Below are positions 27,425 through 36,825 of a stretch of DNA of 64,000 nt, piece by piece (the first letter of the stretch is position 1; each line of letters begins with the position of its first letter). Origin of the DNA: an uncultured Alphaproteobacteria bacterium (GTDB lineage Bacteria; Pseudomonadota; Alphaproteobacteria; Rhizobiales; Beijerinckiaceae); the NCBI GenBank assembly GCA_937988775.1, contig CALKHP010000050.1, positions 132,194 through 196,193 of the forward strand. The letters run 5' to 3'. The notes under the pieces were generated by a model, which saw nothing but the letters and a program-made list of their open reading frames with translations, did not search any database and had not been told where the DNA came from. The position numbers were made by a program, and so were the translations under genes.

Positions 27425-28414
27425 ATGACATTCAGAGTATTCCTGACCGGCGCGGCCGTCGCACTGTCCGCCAGTCTCGTAAGCTTTGGCGCGCAGGCGC
27501 AGACCTCGTGGACGATGGCTTCGGGCTATCCGGAGAGCAGCTTCTTCACGCAGAACATCCGTGCCTTCATCAAGGAAGTCGATGAGAAGAGCGGCGGCAA
27601 GCTCAAGATCGACCTGCGCTCGAACGACAGCCTGATCAAGCTCGACGCCGTCAAGCGCGCGGTGCAGTCAGGCCAGGTGCAGATCGGCGAAATCCGCCTC
27701 GGCGTCTATGGCAACGAAGGCGCGATGTACAATCTCGACAACACGCCTGGCGTCGCCACCAATTACGACGAGGCCACCAAGCTGAAGGACGCGCAGGCGC
27801 CATTCTTCGGCGCGCTGTTCAAGAAGAACGGCATGCGCGTGATCACCTATGTCGCCTGGCCGGGCCAGGGCTTCTACACCAAGAAGCCGCTGACCTCGCT
27901 CGCCGACCTCAAGGGCCAGAAGCTGCGCATCTACTCCAAGCAGACCCAGGCAATGGGCGAGAAGCTCGGCATGGAAGCGCTCATCCTGCCTTTCGCAGAA
28001 GTGCCGCAGGCGATGTCGACCGGGCTGATCGAGGCGATGTGGACCAGCGCCCAGACCGGAACCGACGCACAAGCCTGGGATTACGTGAAATACTTCACCT
28101 ATACCGGCACGATGCACAACAAGAACGCGATTATCGTCAACGAGCGCGCGCTGCGGCAGCTTCCCGCCGACGTGCAGAAGATCGTGATCGAGGCCGGCGA
28201 GCACGCAACGACGCGCGGCTGGGAGATGAGCAAGAAGGCCAGCGCGGAGCGCGAGCAGATCCTCAAGGATCACGGCATGGTCGTCTCGCAGGCGCCGAAG
28301 GACGTGATGGACAAGATCGCTGCGATCGGCAAGGAAATGGTCGGGGAGTGGCTCGCCACGGCGACGCCTGAGGAAAAGGCCGTCTACGAGACTTATGAGA
28401 AGAGCCTGAAGTAA
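27425..28414 (+). CDS. TRAP transporter substrate-binding protein (DctP type)
   Basis: A 329-residue periplasmic receptor with a signal peptide ending at GAQAQ. The family carboxylate-binding arginine is expected in GQKLRIYSK, followed by the conserved LPFAEVPQAMSTGLIEAM segment. It delivers a carboxylic acid to the QM membrane complex encoded next. ATG 27425 has a GGGGAGAGAAAG ribosome site. Co-transcription with hydantoinase genes suggests a 2-oxo or cyclic amide acid as substrate. Confidence 0.92.
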   Translation: MTFRVFLTGAAVALSASLVSFGAQAQTSWTMASGYPESSFFTQNIRAFIKEVDEKSGGKLKIDLRSNDSLIKLDAVKRAVQSGQVQIGEIRLGVYGNEGAMYNLDNTPGVATNYDEATKLKDAQAPFFGALFKKNGMRVITYVAWPGQGFYTKKPLTSLADLKGQKLRIYSKQTQAMGEKLGMEALILPFAEVPQAMSTGLIEAMWTSAQTGTDAQAWDYVKYFTYTGTMHNKNAIIVNERALRQLPADVQKIVIEAGEHATTRGWEMSKKASAEREQILKDHGMVVSQAPKDVMDKIAAIGKEMVGEWLATATPEEKAVYETYEKSLK

Positions 28415-28472
28415 CAGGCTATTCCCGTATCGGCAAATCCGACCATCCATAATATATAACAGGATAACCCTG

Positions 28473-28991
28473 ATGAGAGCAGCGCTTGATAAGCTGTATG
28501 ATCTCTGCGGCTATATAGCCGCAGTCTTCCTGGTCGGCATTGCCGCATCAATTGTCGCGCAGATCATCTACCGTTTGCGCGGAATCACGTTCGACGCCAC
28601 GGAAGCGGCGGGGCTATGCCTCGCTGCTTCGACGTTTTTCGGGCTCGCGCATACCTTCCGGCGTGGCGCGCATGTCCGCATCAACCTGCTCGTCGACCGC
28701 CTGCCGCAACGGTTCCGGCAGCCGGTCGAGATCCTCAACTGCCTGATCGGCACGGCGGTGGTGTCGTTCCTCGCCTGGAATGTCATCGCGCTTGCCATCC
28801 AGTCGTACCAGTTCAACGATGTCAGCCCCGGGCTGATGGCGGTTCCGTTCTGGATTCCGCAAGCCGGCGTGGCGTTCGGCATTACGGTGCTCGCCATTGC
28901 CTTCATCGACGAACTCATCTGGCTCCTGCGCGGTGGCAAGCCGCGCTATGAAGCGCCGGACGAAATCGGCATCGACCAGCCCGTCGCCTGA
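28473..28991 (+). CDS. TRAP transporter small permease (DctQ type)
   Basis: A 172-residue protein with four hydrophobic helices, including the conserved FGLAHTFRRGAHVRINLLVDRL region of small TRAP subunits. It binds the large subunit and is needed for transport. It is followed 12 bases later by the large permease. Confidence 0.9.
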   Translation: MRAALDKLYDLCGYIAAVFLVGIAASIVAQIIYRLRGITFDATEAAGLCLAASTFFGLAHTFRRGAHVRINLLVDRLPQRFRQPVEILNCLIGTAVVSFLAWNVIALAIQSYQFNDVSPGLMAVPFWIPQAGVAFGITVLAIAFIDELIWLLRGGKPRYEAPDEIGIDQPVA

Positions 28992-29003
28992 GGGACCCGC
29001 ACA

Positions 29004-30308
29004 ATGGATATGATTACCCTCGCGTCCATCATCATGGCCGTGCTGCTGCTCTGCCTGCTCGCGAGCGGCGTGTGGATCGCGCTATCGCTGCTCACGGTCG
29101 GCATGGTGTTGATGGCGCTGTTCACGGCCGCGCCGATGGGCTCGCTGATCGCCTCGACCTTATGGGATTCGAGCTGGGGCTGGGCGCTGACCTCGCTGCC
29201 GCTGTTCATCTGGATGGGCGAGATCCTGTTCCGCTCCAACCTGTCGGCCGACATGTTCCGGGGGCTCGCGCCCTGGGTCGACCGCCTGCCGGGCCGGCTG
29301 TTGCACGTCAACATCCTCGGCTGCGGCATCATGGCGGCGGTCGCCGGCTCGTCGGCCGTGACCTGCGCCACCATCGGGCGCATGAGCGTGCCTGAACTCG
29401 AAGCGCGCAAATATCCGCTCAACATGACGATCGGCACGCTTGCCGGCTCCGGCACGCTCGGCCTGCTGATCCCGCCATCCATCGTGATGATCGTCTATGG
29501 CGTCACGGCGGAAGTGTCGATCGGGCGGCTGTTCATCGCCGGCGTGCTGCCCGGCGTGCTGCTGATCCTGCTCTATATGAGCTATACCGGCATCTGGGCC
29601 CTGCTCAATCCAAGCAAGATGCCGCAGGCCGAACCGGCGATCCCGTTCTTCGAAAAAATCTATCACTCGCGCCGCCTGATCCCGGTGGCACTGCTGATCG
29701 CCATGGTTGTCGGCTCGATCTATGGCGGCATCGCCACGCCGACCGAGGCGGCGACGATCGGCGTCATTGGCGCACTGGTCCTGGCGGCGATCGGCGGCGG
29801 GCTCAGCCGCGAAAGCTTCATGGACGGGCTGATGTCGGCGATGCGGCTGTCGTGCATGATCTCGTTCATCATCGCCTGCGCCGCCTGCCTGACGATTGCC
29901 GTCGCCTTCGTCGACATTCCGCGCACGCTGGCGACCTGGGTCAACTCGATGCACCTGTCGCAATATGCGCTGCTGGCGGTGCTGGCGGGGTTCATGCTGA
30001 TCCTCGGCTGCTTCCTCGAAGGCATCTCAATCATCGTGCTGACCTCATCGGTGGTATTGCCGATGGTGCAGACCGCGGGCGTCGACCTGCTGTGGTTCGG
30101 GGTGTTCATGGTGATCCTGATCGAGGCGGCGCAGATCACGCCGCCGGTCGGCTTCAATCTGTTCGTGCTGCAAAGCATCACCGGCAGGGACATCCTGCAG
30201 GTGACGAAGGCGGCGATCCCGTACTTCTTCCTGCTGATGCTGCTGCTGGTGCTGATCACGACGTTCCCGCAAATCGTCACGATCCTGCCGAAGATGATGC
30301 AGGGTTAA
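29004..30308 (+). CDS. TRAP transporter large permease (DctM type)
   Basis: A 434-residue membrane protein with about twelve helices of the ion-transporter superfamily. Conserved features include AGSSAVTCATIGRMSVPE, LLIPPSIVMIVYG and the C-terminal EAAQITPPVGFNLFVLQ. It drives sodium- or proton-coupled uptake and completes the IclR-HyuAB-TRAP unit. Confidence 0.93.
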   Translation: MDMITLASIIMAVLLLCLLASGVWIALSLLTVGMVLMALFTAAPMGSLIASTLWDSSWGWALTSLPLFIWMGEILFRSNLSADMFRGLAPWVDRLPGRLLHVNILGCGIMAAVAGSSAVTCATIGRMSVPELEARKYPLNMTIGTLAGSGTLGLLIPPSIVMIVYGVTAEVSIGRLFIAGVLPGVLLILLYMSYTGIWALLNPSKMPQAEPAIPFFEKIYHSRRLIPVALLIAMVVGSIYGGIATPTEAATIGVIGALVLAAIGGGLSRESFMDGLMSAMRLSCMISFIIACAACLTIAVAFVDIPRTLATWVNSMHLSQYALLAVLAGFMLILGCFLEGISIIVLTSSVVLPMVQTAGVDLLWFGVFMVILIEAAQITPPVGFNLFVLQSITGRDILQVTKAAIPYFFLLMLLLVLITTFPQIVTILPKMMQG

Positions 30309-30321
30309 GGCACCAACCGGC

Positions 30322-30354
30322 ACCACGGGCGGTCGAACGATCGGCGCCCGTGGT
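30322..30354. terminator. Hairpin in convergent gap
   Basis: ACCACGGGCG and CGCCCGTGGT make a perfect 10-bp stem with a 13-base loop, in the 61-base gap where the TRAP operon and the betaine operon converge. It may terminate both directions. No T-tract is present. Confidence 0.45.
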
Positions 30355-30369
30355 TGCGAGCCGTTTCGA

Positions 30370-31086
30370 TCACGCGGCGGCGAAGAGTTCGAAGGATCGA
30401 TCGATCAAGACCGCGAGCAGCCCGGCCAGCAAGGCGCCCTGTACGATATAGGCGGGATTGGAGCCGGAAAGCCCCTCGATGATCGGCGAGCCGAGCGTGA
30501 GGGCGCCAACGGTCGAGCCGATGGTCGCGGTGCCGACATTGATGATCGTAGCGGTGCGGATACCGGCGATGATGACGGGTGCCGCCAGCGGCAGGTCGAC
30601 CTGCACCAGCCGTGCCGTCGGCGTGAACCCCATGCCGTCGGCGGCGTCGCGCACATTGTGGTCGATGCCCTCGAGCCCCGTGATGGTATTGGCGATGATC
30701 GGCAGCAGCGCATAGGTGAACAGCGCGACCAGCGTCGGCCCGCCGCCATAGCCGAGGATCGGCACCATGATCGCCAGCACCGCCACAGGCGGGAATGTCT
30801 GGCCGATGGCGGCAACCGCGAGCAGCAACGGCCGGGCGCGCCGCCCAGCCGCGCGCGTCACGAAAATCCCGGCCGCGACGCCGATCAGGGTGGCAGCCGC
30901 CGTCGCAGCCATGACCAGCGCGACATGCGAGAGCGTCAGCTCGAGGAAGCTCGCCCGGCTGTAGAGCGGCCGGTCGAGCGTCGGAAACAACATATGGAAC
31001 AACGGCCCGCTGAAGGGCAGCAACAGCAGAAGCGCGCCGAACAGCGCCGCGATAATAAATAGCGGCCGGCGCGTGGCGACGCTCAT
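30370..31086 (-). CDS. yehW: Betaine/choline-type ABC permease (YehW-like)
   Basis: A 238-residue permease with the domain order of OpuC/YehW proteins. It is the last gene of a four-gene unit whose sizes (303, 384, 312, 238 residues) match the YehZ-YehY-YehX-YehW set of the OsmU osmolyte importer. The ATG overlaps the ATPase stop by four bases. Symbol by gene order and length; the true substrate could differ. Confidence 0.82.
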   Translation of the reverse strand: MSVATRRPLFIIAALFGALLLLLPFSGPLFHMLFPTLDRPLYSRASFLELTLSHVALVMAATAAATLIGVAAGIFVTRAAGRRARPLLLAVAAIGQTFPPVAVLAIMVPILGYGGGPTLVALFTYALLPIIANTITGLEGIDHNVRDAADGMGFTPTARLVQVDLPLAAPVIIAGIRTATIINVGTATIGSTVGALTLGSPIIEGLSGSNPAYIVQGALLAGLLAVLIDRSFELFAAA

Positions 31087-32021
31087 GGCCGCCGTCCCGG
31101 CGCGAGATCGGCCAGGGCGATGACGCCGATTTCCCGCCCCGCTTCATCGCGCACACCAAGCTCGCCATGGCCGCTCGCCACCATGCGGGCAAGGGCGACG
31201 CCAAGCGTGGCGCCGGGCTCGATCGTCGCCGTCTGGCGAGTCGCTCCCGGCGGCCGCATGACATCGGCAACCGTGCCGCGCGCCAGGAGCCGAAGCGCCG
31301 CCTCCTCCCCGCCGACGAAATCGCGCACGAGATCGTTGACCGGCGCGGTGGCGATCGCGGCCGGGCTGCCATCCTGCACGATACGGCCCTCCTCCATCAC
31401 GACGATCCGCTCGCCGAGCTTGAGCGCCTCGTCCATGTCATGCGTAACGAGCACGATCGTCTTGGCGGTTGCGCGGTGGATGGCGATCAACTCGTCCTGC
31501 AACGCCCGGCGCGTGACCGGATCGAGCGCGCCGAACGGCTCGTCCATCAGCAGGATCGGCGGGTCGGCGGCGAGCGCCCTGGCGACGCCGACGCGCTGCT
31601 GCTGGCCGCCCGAGAGCTGATGCGGCCGGCGTTGCGCCATGTCGCCGTCATCGAGGCCGACGAGCCGGATCAGTTCCGCCACCCGCGCCGCGATCCTGTC
31701 GCGCGGCCAGCCGAGCAGGCGCGGCACGGTCGCGATGTTGTCGGCGATGCTCCAATGCGGAAACAGGCCGGCCGACTGGATGACATAGCCAATGCCACGG
31801 CGCAGCGAGGCTGGGTCCGCCTCGCGCACATCCTGGCCATTGACGATGATGCGGCCTTCATCCGCCGCGATCAGCGCGTTGACCATGCGCAGCGTGGTCG
31901 ACTTTCCACAACCGGACGGGCCGACGATGACGCAGATCGAGCCGGCCGCGATGTCGAGGTCGAGCCTGTCGACGACGCGCAGGCCATCGTAGATTTTGCT
32001 GACGCCGGCAAGGGTGATCAT
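31083..32021 (-). CDS. yehX: Betaine/choline-type ABC ATP-binding protein (YehX/ProV-like)
   Basis: A 312-residue ATPase with Walker A (GPSGCGKST), LSGGQQQR signature, Walker B (ILLMDEPFGALDP) and switch His (VTHDMDEA). The C-terminal region after residue 230 resembles the CBS-like regulatory segment of quaternary-amine ATPases. The ATG at 32021 overlaps the YehY-like gene by four bases. Confidence 0.9.
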   Translation of the reverse strand: MITLAGVSKIYDGLRVVDRLDLDIAAGSICVIVGPSGCGKSTTLRMVNALIAADEGRIIVNGQDVREADPASLRRGIGYVIQSAGLFPHWSIADNIATVPRLLGWPRDRIAARVAELIRLVGLDDGDMAQRRPHQLSGGQQQRVGVARALAADPPILLMDEPFGALDPVTRRALQDELIAIHRATAKTIVLVTHDMDEALKLGERIVVMEEGRIVQDGSPAAIATAPVNDLVRDFVGGEEAALRLLARGTVADVMRPPGATRQTATIEPGATLGVALARMVASGHGELGVRDEAGREIGVIALADLAPGRRP

Positions 32022-33172
32022 GGCATCTGCGTCAGGTTGGCGGCGGCGAGCGAGAACAGCACGTCGCCGGCGAGTGCCAGAACGATCGTCGGGATGACGC
32101 CGAGCAGGACGAGATCGATGGCATTCTGCCCGAGCCCCTGGAAGACGAAGGTGCCAAGGCCGCCAGCGCCGATCAGCGCCGCCACCACCGTCAGGCCAAT
32201 GGTCTGGATGACGACGATGCGAAAACCGGACAGGATCACCGGCAGCGCCAGCGGCAGCATGACCTGCCTCATGATCTGCGCGGCGCGCATGCCGCTGCCG
32301 CTGGCCGCCTCGACCACGCTCTCCGGCACACTTCGCAGGCCGGCGACGGTGTTGCGCACCAGCGGCAACAGGCTGTAAAGCACCAGCGCGATCAGGGCCG
32401 GCGCCGCGCCAATGCCCGAAATGCCGACCTGCCGCAGCACGGGAAACGTGCTGGCGAGCAGCGAAAGCGGCCCAATGAGCAGGCCGAAAAGCGCGATCGA
32501 GGGCACGGTCTGGACGATGCCGAGCACCCCGAAGAGGCGCTGGCCGAAGCGCGGATCGCGGAACGCCATCACGCCGAGCGGCAGGCCGATGGCGCCTGAA
32601 ATCGCGGCGGAGAGCACGACCAGCGTGAGATGGCGGCGGAACTCGAGCGCGAATGCATCGGTATGGGCGTGATATTCGCGCGCGAGCGACAGATTGTCGA
32701 ACAGGCCCGACCACGCCATGCCCGCCAGCATCGCCAGGGCAGCGCCGATCAGCAACGAGCGCCCGAGCGCCGAGAGCCCGGCCTGCTCGGCGGTATCGAT
32801 CAGGGCGAGGCAGATCGCGGCGAGCGCCAGCCAGAATGCCGGTCCAAGCGATGTCCGCCCCGCCGGCACGCCGGTCGCTGCCAGCATCGTCGCGCCGTGT
32901 CCGGCGGCGAACAGCAACACGCCAAGCGCCATCAGCAGACCGGCAGCGGCGACGAGCAGGACGGCGCGCCGTTGCGGCAGGAAGCAAAGCAGCGCCAGGG
33001 CGAGCGCGGTTGCGGCCAGCACCGTCACGGCGTCGCCGGCGACCTCGTGGAGCGATCTGGCCACGCCCGGAACAATGCGGTTCGGCGCATATGACAGGAA
33101 GCCGAAAGCCGCGAGCGACGCAGTTGCCGCGAGCGCTGCCAGCAGCAGAATCCAGTTGCGGACGACCATCAT
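32018..33172 (-). CDS. yehY: Betaine/choline-type ABC permease with N-terminal membrane extension (YehY-like)
   Basis: A 384-residue permease. Residues 1-170 hold about four extra hydrophobic helices before the usual permease domain (AAISGAIGLPLGVMAF onward, with an EAASGSGMRAAQIMRQVMLP coupling loop). This extension is normal for YehY, so the length is not an anomaly. It forms the channel together with the YehW-like subunit. Confidence 0.87.
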   Translation of the reverse strand: MMVVRNWILLLAALAATASLAAFGFLSYAPNRIVPGVARSLHEVAGDAVTVLAATALALALLCFLPQRRAVLLVAAAGLLMALGVLLFAAGHGATMLAATGVPAGRTSLGPAFWLALAAICLALIDTAEQAGLSALGRSLLIGAALAMLAGMAWSGLFDNLSLAREYHAHTDAFALEFRRHLTLVVLSAAISGAIGLPLGVMAFRDPRFGQRLFGVLGIVQTVPSIALFGLLIGPLSLLASTFPVLRQVGISGIGAAPALIALVLYSLLPLVRNTVAGLRSVPESVVEAASGSGMRAAQIMRQVMLPLALPVILSGFRIVVIQTIGLTVVAALIGAGGLGTFVFQGLGQNAIDLVLLGVIPTIVLALAGDVLFSLAAANLTQMP

Positions 33173-33191
33173 GGCGCCCTGCCCGCAGCCG

Positions 33192-34103
33192 CTATTTCAG
33201 AAAACCCTTCTCGGTCAGGTAGGCCGTGGCGACGCTCTTGGCGTCCTGGCCCTCGACCGCGATCTTGGCGTTGAGGCCTTGCAAGGTTTCCAGCGTCAGC
33301 GACTTGAACACCGGCGCAAGTGCCGGCGCGATCTTCGGATAGGCGTCGAGCACGGCCTTGCGGATGACCGGCGCCGGCTCGTAAACCGGCTGCACGTCCT
33401 TGGTATCGGCCAGCACCACCAGTCCAAGCGCGGAGAGTTGGCCATCCGTGCCATAAGCCATCGCGGCATTGACGCCCGAAGTGCCGGCGGCGGCCGCCTG
33501 CTCCGTCGCCGCGGTATCGCCGCCCGAGAGCACAAGCAACTGATCGCTGGACAGCTTGAAGCCGTAGGCCGCCTGGAAGGCCGGCAGCGCGGAGGGGCTT
33601 TCGACGAACTCGGCCGAACCGGCGAGCTTGACCTTGCCGCCACCGGACACCCATTTGCCGAAATCCTCGAGCGACGACAGCTTCTGGCTGGCGGCGACAT
33701 CCTTCCGCACGGCGATGGCCCAGGTGTTGTTGGCGGGGGCCGGCTGCAACCATACCAGCTTGTTGGCGGCATCGAGCGTCTTGGCCTTCTCGTAGGCCGT
33801 CGCGGCGTTCTTCCAGGCCGGGTCCTTTTCCTGGTTGAAGAAGAAGGCGGCGTTGCCGGTATATTCCGGATAGATATCGATTTCGCCCGACATGATCGCC
33901 GTGCGCACGATCTTGGTCGGGCCGAGCGAGAGCTTGCTCTCGACCGGAATGCCGTCGTGCTGGAGCACGGCCAGAATGATGTTGCCAAGCAAGGCGCCTT
34001 CGGTGTCGATCTTCGAGCCGACCTTGACCGGCTCCTGCGCCTGTGCCGGCACCGCCATCAGCAGGCCGGCGACGATAACGATAATCCTGCTGATCGCGCT
34101 CAT
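33192..34103 (-). CDS. yehZ: Betaine/choline-type ABC substrate-binding protein (YehZ/OsmF-like)
   Basis: A 303-residue periplasmic receptor with a signal peptide ending in VPAQAQE. The mature start VGSKIDTEGALLGNIIL and the DIYPEYTGN motif are typical of OpuCC/OsmX/YehZ receptors, which bind quaternary amines in an aromatic cage. ATG 34103 precedes the leader and is preceded by GGAGGGTGT. First gene of the operon, so osmotic or stationary-phase control is possible but not visible. Confidence 0.88.
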   Translation of the reverse strand: MSAISRIIVIVAGLLMAVPAQAQEPVKVGSKIDTEGALLGNIILAVLQHDGIPVESKLSLGPTKIVRTAIMSGEIDIYPEYTGNAAFFFNQEKDPAWKNAATAYEKAKTLDAANKLVWLQPAPANNTWAIAVRKDVAASQKLSSLEDFGKWVSGGGKVKLAGSAEFVESPSALPAFQAAYGFKLSSDQLLVLSGGDTAATEQAAAAGTSGVNAAMAYGTDGQLSALGLVVLADTKDVQPVYEPAPVIRKAVLDAYPKIAPALAPVFKSLTLETLQGLNAKIAVEGQDAKSVATAYLTEKGFLK

Positions 34104-34191
34104 GGACACCCTCCGCCCTCTCGTAATGCAACTGGCCGGCATTGTGTTCCCGGCCCGCCGGAGATGCCAATGATTTCCCGCAATAATCTGG

Positions 34192-36825
34192 CTAAGCGCG
34201 ATCGGGGGTCCAGTCGTTCATTTGCAGGACATTGCCGCCCAGCTTTGAAAAAGCGCGCTGCCGGCAGGAAAACACCAGAATCTGCTGATCGCGTGACTGA
34301 CGATGGAGCGCGTCGAACATACGCTCGATGCGATCGTCGTCGGAATAGACCAGCGCATCGTCGAGGATGACCGGCGTCGGGCGCCCGTCGCGGGCGAGCA
34401 GGCGAGCAAAGGCAAGCCGCGTCAGCACGGAAAGCTGCTCCCGCATGCCGCCGCTCAGCCGCACGACATCCTCGTCCTGGCCGTTGCGGCGGACCGTGTG
34501 CGGCAACAGCGTATTCTCATCGAACACGATCGAGATGTCGTCAAACAGCAAGCCGAGCAATGGCCGCAACTCGGAAATCACCGGCTTGAGATAAAGGTCG
34601 CGTGCGGCGGAGCGTGCCGCGACCAGCGCCGCGCGCAGCCGGCCGAGCACGGCGATCTCCATTTCGAAGCGTTTCAGCCGCTCCGCCGAAAGCGCCAGCT
34701 TCTCGCTGGCCTCATGCCAGTTTTCTTCCACCGCCTGGTCCGCCCGGGCGCGAATATGGCCGTTGAGATCGGCCAGCGTCACGTGCAACCGGCTGGCCTC
34801 CTGCGTGGCGGCGTCGTGTACGGCGCGGGTGCGGCGCAGCGCGGCCTCGGCGCCGGAAAGATCGTGGGCGGCCTTGCGCAGCGGCGCGGCACGCGCCTGC
34901 GACGCTTCATAGGCCGCAAGCTGCGTTGCCATGTCATCGGCCAGAATGCGCTGTTTTTCGTCACGCGTGGTCTCCGGCCCCAGCGTCGCCTCAAGGCCGG
35001 CCAGTTCGGCAGCGATGACGGCGCATGCTGTTTCCGCTGTCGTGACGGCGGTTTCAGCCTGGCCGCGCAGCGGCAGCGTCTCGCGCGCCATGTTGCGCGC
35101 CCTGGCGACGCGCTGCTCGGCCAGGGCGAGTTGCCGACGCGCCTCGTCCGGATCGGCACCGAGCTCAAGGTCGCCAGTGCTAAGGGCCGTCAGCCGCATG
35201 ACATCCGCATGCAAATGCGGCACGCCCTTGGGCGCGAGATCGTTGAGGCGCTGGCGCGCGAGAGCCAGTTCGGCGGCCTTGTCACGGGCGGCGGCCTGGC
35301 GTTGGCGCGCTGCCGCGAGACTGTCAACGCCAAGCGAAGCGAGCAGGTCACGGTGCCTGGCGACAGCGCCCTCGATGGCGCGGTCGCCTTGTTGCGGCCG
35401 GTTCGAGCGCAACGTCAGGGCACCGATGCCGACAATATCCAGCCGCACAGCGCCAGAAAAGCCCTGATCCTGCGCATGCGGCACCGGCTTGCCATCGATG
35501 GTCACCGCACCGGCGGCATCGCTCTGGTACTCCATGCGCAGCGATGGCAAGGTCGCTGCCTCGGCCGCGCGCAAGCCGGCGATTTCAACCTCGAGCGCCT
35601 GCAACTCATCGACGGCCTGCGCGGGCGCGGCCAGCACGGCCAGTGCCGCCTCGCCATCCTCGATGCGGGAGCGCGCCTCTTCGGCCTGTTCCAGACGCTT
35701 GCGCAGATCGGCCAACCGTTCGGCGGCATCGCGCGCCCGCAACGCCGTATCCAGCCGCGCCAGCAGGTCGCGGGCGGCGCGCTCCTCCTGCTCGGCGGCC
35801 TGCACCTCGGCCATCGCCCGGTCGCTCTCGGCCATGGCGGCCGAGCGGCGGGCGAGCGCCTCGTCGCGCAGCGCATGCGCCTTGGTCAACTGGCCACGCT
35901 GGCGCGCTGCGCTTTCGCGCTCCGTGCGGAACCCTTGCAGCGCGAGCATCGCCGCATCGCGCCGGGTCGCGGCAAGTGCGGCTTCGGCTTCAGCGGCCTT
36001 GAGCGCTTCGGCATGCGATCTGGCGGCTTCCAGCGCAGCCTCGGCAGCGGCGATGGCGGCGCGCCGCTCAAGCGCCTCATCGGCGTTTTCAAGCTCGGCG
36101 AGGCGCTTGAGCGTGCTGCGCCGTTTGTCGAGCGCCTCGCGCAGCGCGGTCACCTCCGCGCCAAGACGCTGCTCTTCTTCGAGCAACCCGTCATGCTCAT
36201 CGAGAGCGGCAGCATAGGGGCCGCCCTTTTTCGGCTTGAGCGTGCTCGTCACCAGCCGATCGAGTTCATCATTGCAACGCGCGGTGATGTCGGCCATGCG
36301 CCGGCCACCGGTCAGGGCGTCGACTTCTCCCTGAACCGAGGAGAGCAGGCCCTCGCGCACGCGCTTGTCGCCCTCCTCCTCGCTCTTGCTGCGCTTTTCG
36401 ATGCCGGTGATGCCCTGGCGGACCCAGAGCAGGCCGGCCGGACCGGCTGCCCCGCCACGGATCAGGCCAGCGATGAAGGCCTCCGCCTCATCGGCCTGCG
36501 CGAGCAGACGCCCGCTGGAGAGATCGATCACGCTGGCGCGCTTGCCGCCATAAAACTGCTTGGTCAGCCGGTATTTGCCTTCCACCGTGACGATGTCGGC
36601 CTCGATCAGCGGATTGCCGCCGCTATAGGGCCGCAGCAGCCTGACGCCCTCGGGCGTGCCGGTATGCGGCTGGAAGAACAGGGCATGCAGCGCTTCGAAA
36701 CAGGTGGATTTGCCGTATTCATTGGCGGCGCACAGCACATTGACGCCGTCGCCAATGTTCTCGATGGCGACACCATGCCCGGCGAAGCGCTTGACGTTGT
36801 GCAGCCGCAGAGCCCTCAGCCTCAT
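34192..36825 (-). CDS. SMC/Rad50-like ATPase, YhaN/SbcC type
   Basis: An 877-residue DNA-repair-type ATPase. The N-terminal Walker A is the variant NEYGKST near residue 38; the C-terminal half holds the signature VRLSGGMREQLS and Walker B PVILDDALVYSDD. Between them lie long Ala/Arg/Glu-rich stretches expected to form coiled coils. It overlaps the exonuclease gene upstream by four bases, so the two form an SbcCD/YhaON-like complex that trims DNA ends or hairpins. The start ATG 36825 is fixed by this overlap. Confidence 0.87.
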   Translation of the reverse strand: MRLRALRLHNVKRFAGHGVAIENIGDGVNVLCAANEYGKSTCFEALHALFFQPHTGTPEGVRLLRPYSGGNPLIEADIVTVEGKYRLTKQFYGGKRASVIDLSSGRLLAQADEAEAFIAGLIRGGAAGPAGLLWVRQGITGIEKRSKSEEEGDKRVREGLLSSVQGEVDALTGGRRMADITARCNDELDRLVTSTLKPKKGGPYAAALDEHDGLLEEEQRLGAEVTALREALDKRRSTLKRLAELENADEALERRAAIAAAEAALEAARSHAEALKAAEAEAALAATRRDAAMLALQGFRTERESAARQRGQLTKAHALRDEALARRSAAMAESDRAMAEVQAAEQEERAARDLLARLDTALRARDAAERLADLRKRLEQAEEARSRIEDGEAALAVLAAPAQAVDELQALEVEIAGLRAAEAATLPSLRMEYQSDAAGAVTIDGKPVPHAQDQGFSGAVRLDIVGIGALTLRSNRPQQGDRAIEGAVARHRDLLASLGVDSLAAARQRQAAARDKAAELALARQRLNDLAPKGVPHLHADVMRLTALSTGDLELGADPDEARRQLALAEQRVARARNMARETLPLRGQAETAVTTAETACAVIAAELAGLEATLGPETTRDEKQRILADDMATQLAAYEASQARAAPLRKAAHDLSGAEAALRRTRAVHDAATQEASRLHVTLADLNGHIRARADQAVEENWHEASEKLALSAERLKRFEMEIAVLGRLRAALVAARSAARDLYLKPVISELRPLLGLLFDDISIVFDENTLLPHTVRRNGQDEDVVRLSGGMREQLSVLTRLAFARLLARDGRPTPVILDDALVYSDDDRIERMFDALHRQSRDQQILVFSCRQRAFSKLGGNVLQMNDWTPDRA

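Noticed and set aside
32018..33172. Unusual N-terminal membrane extension of the permease as a novelty
   Set aside because: YehY-type permeases normally have this extension and length; gene order and sizes match the YehZYXW set.
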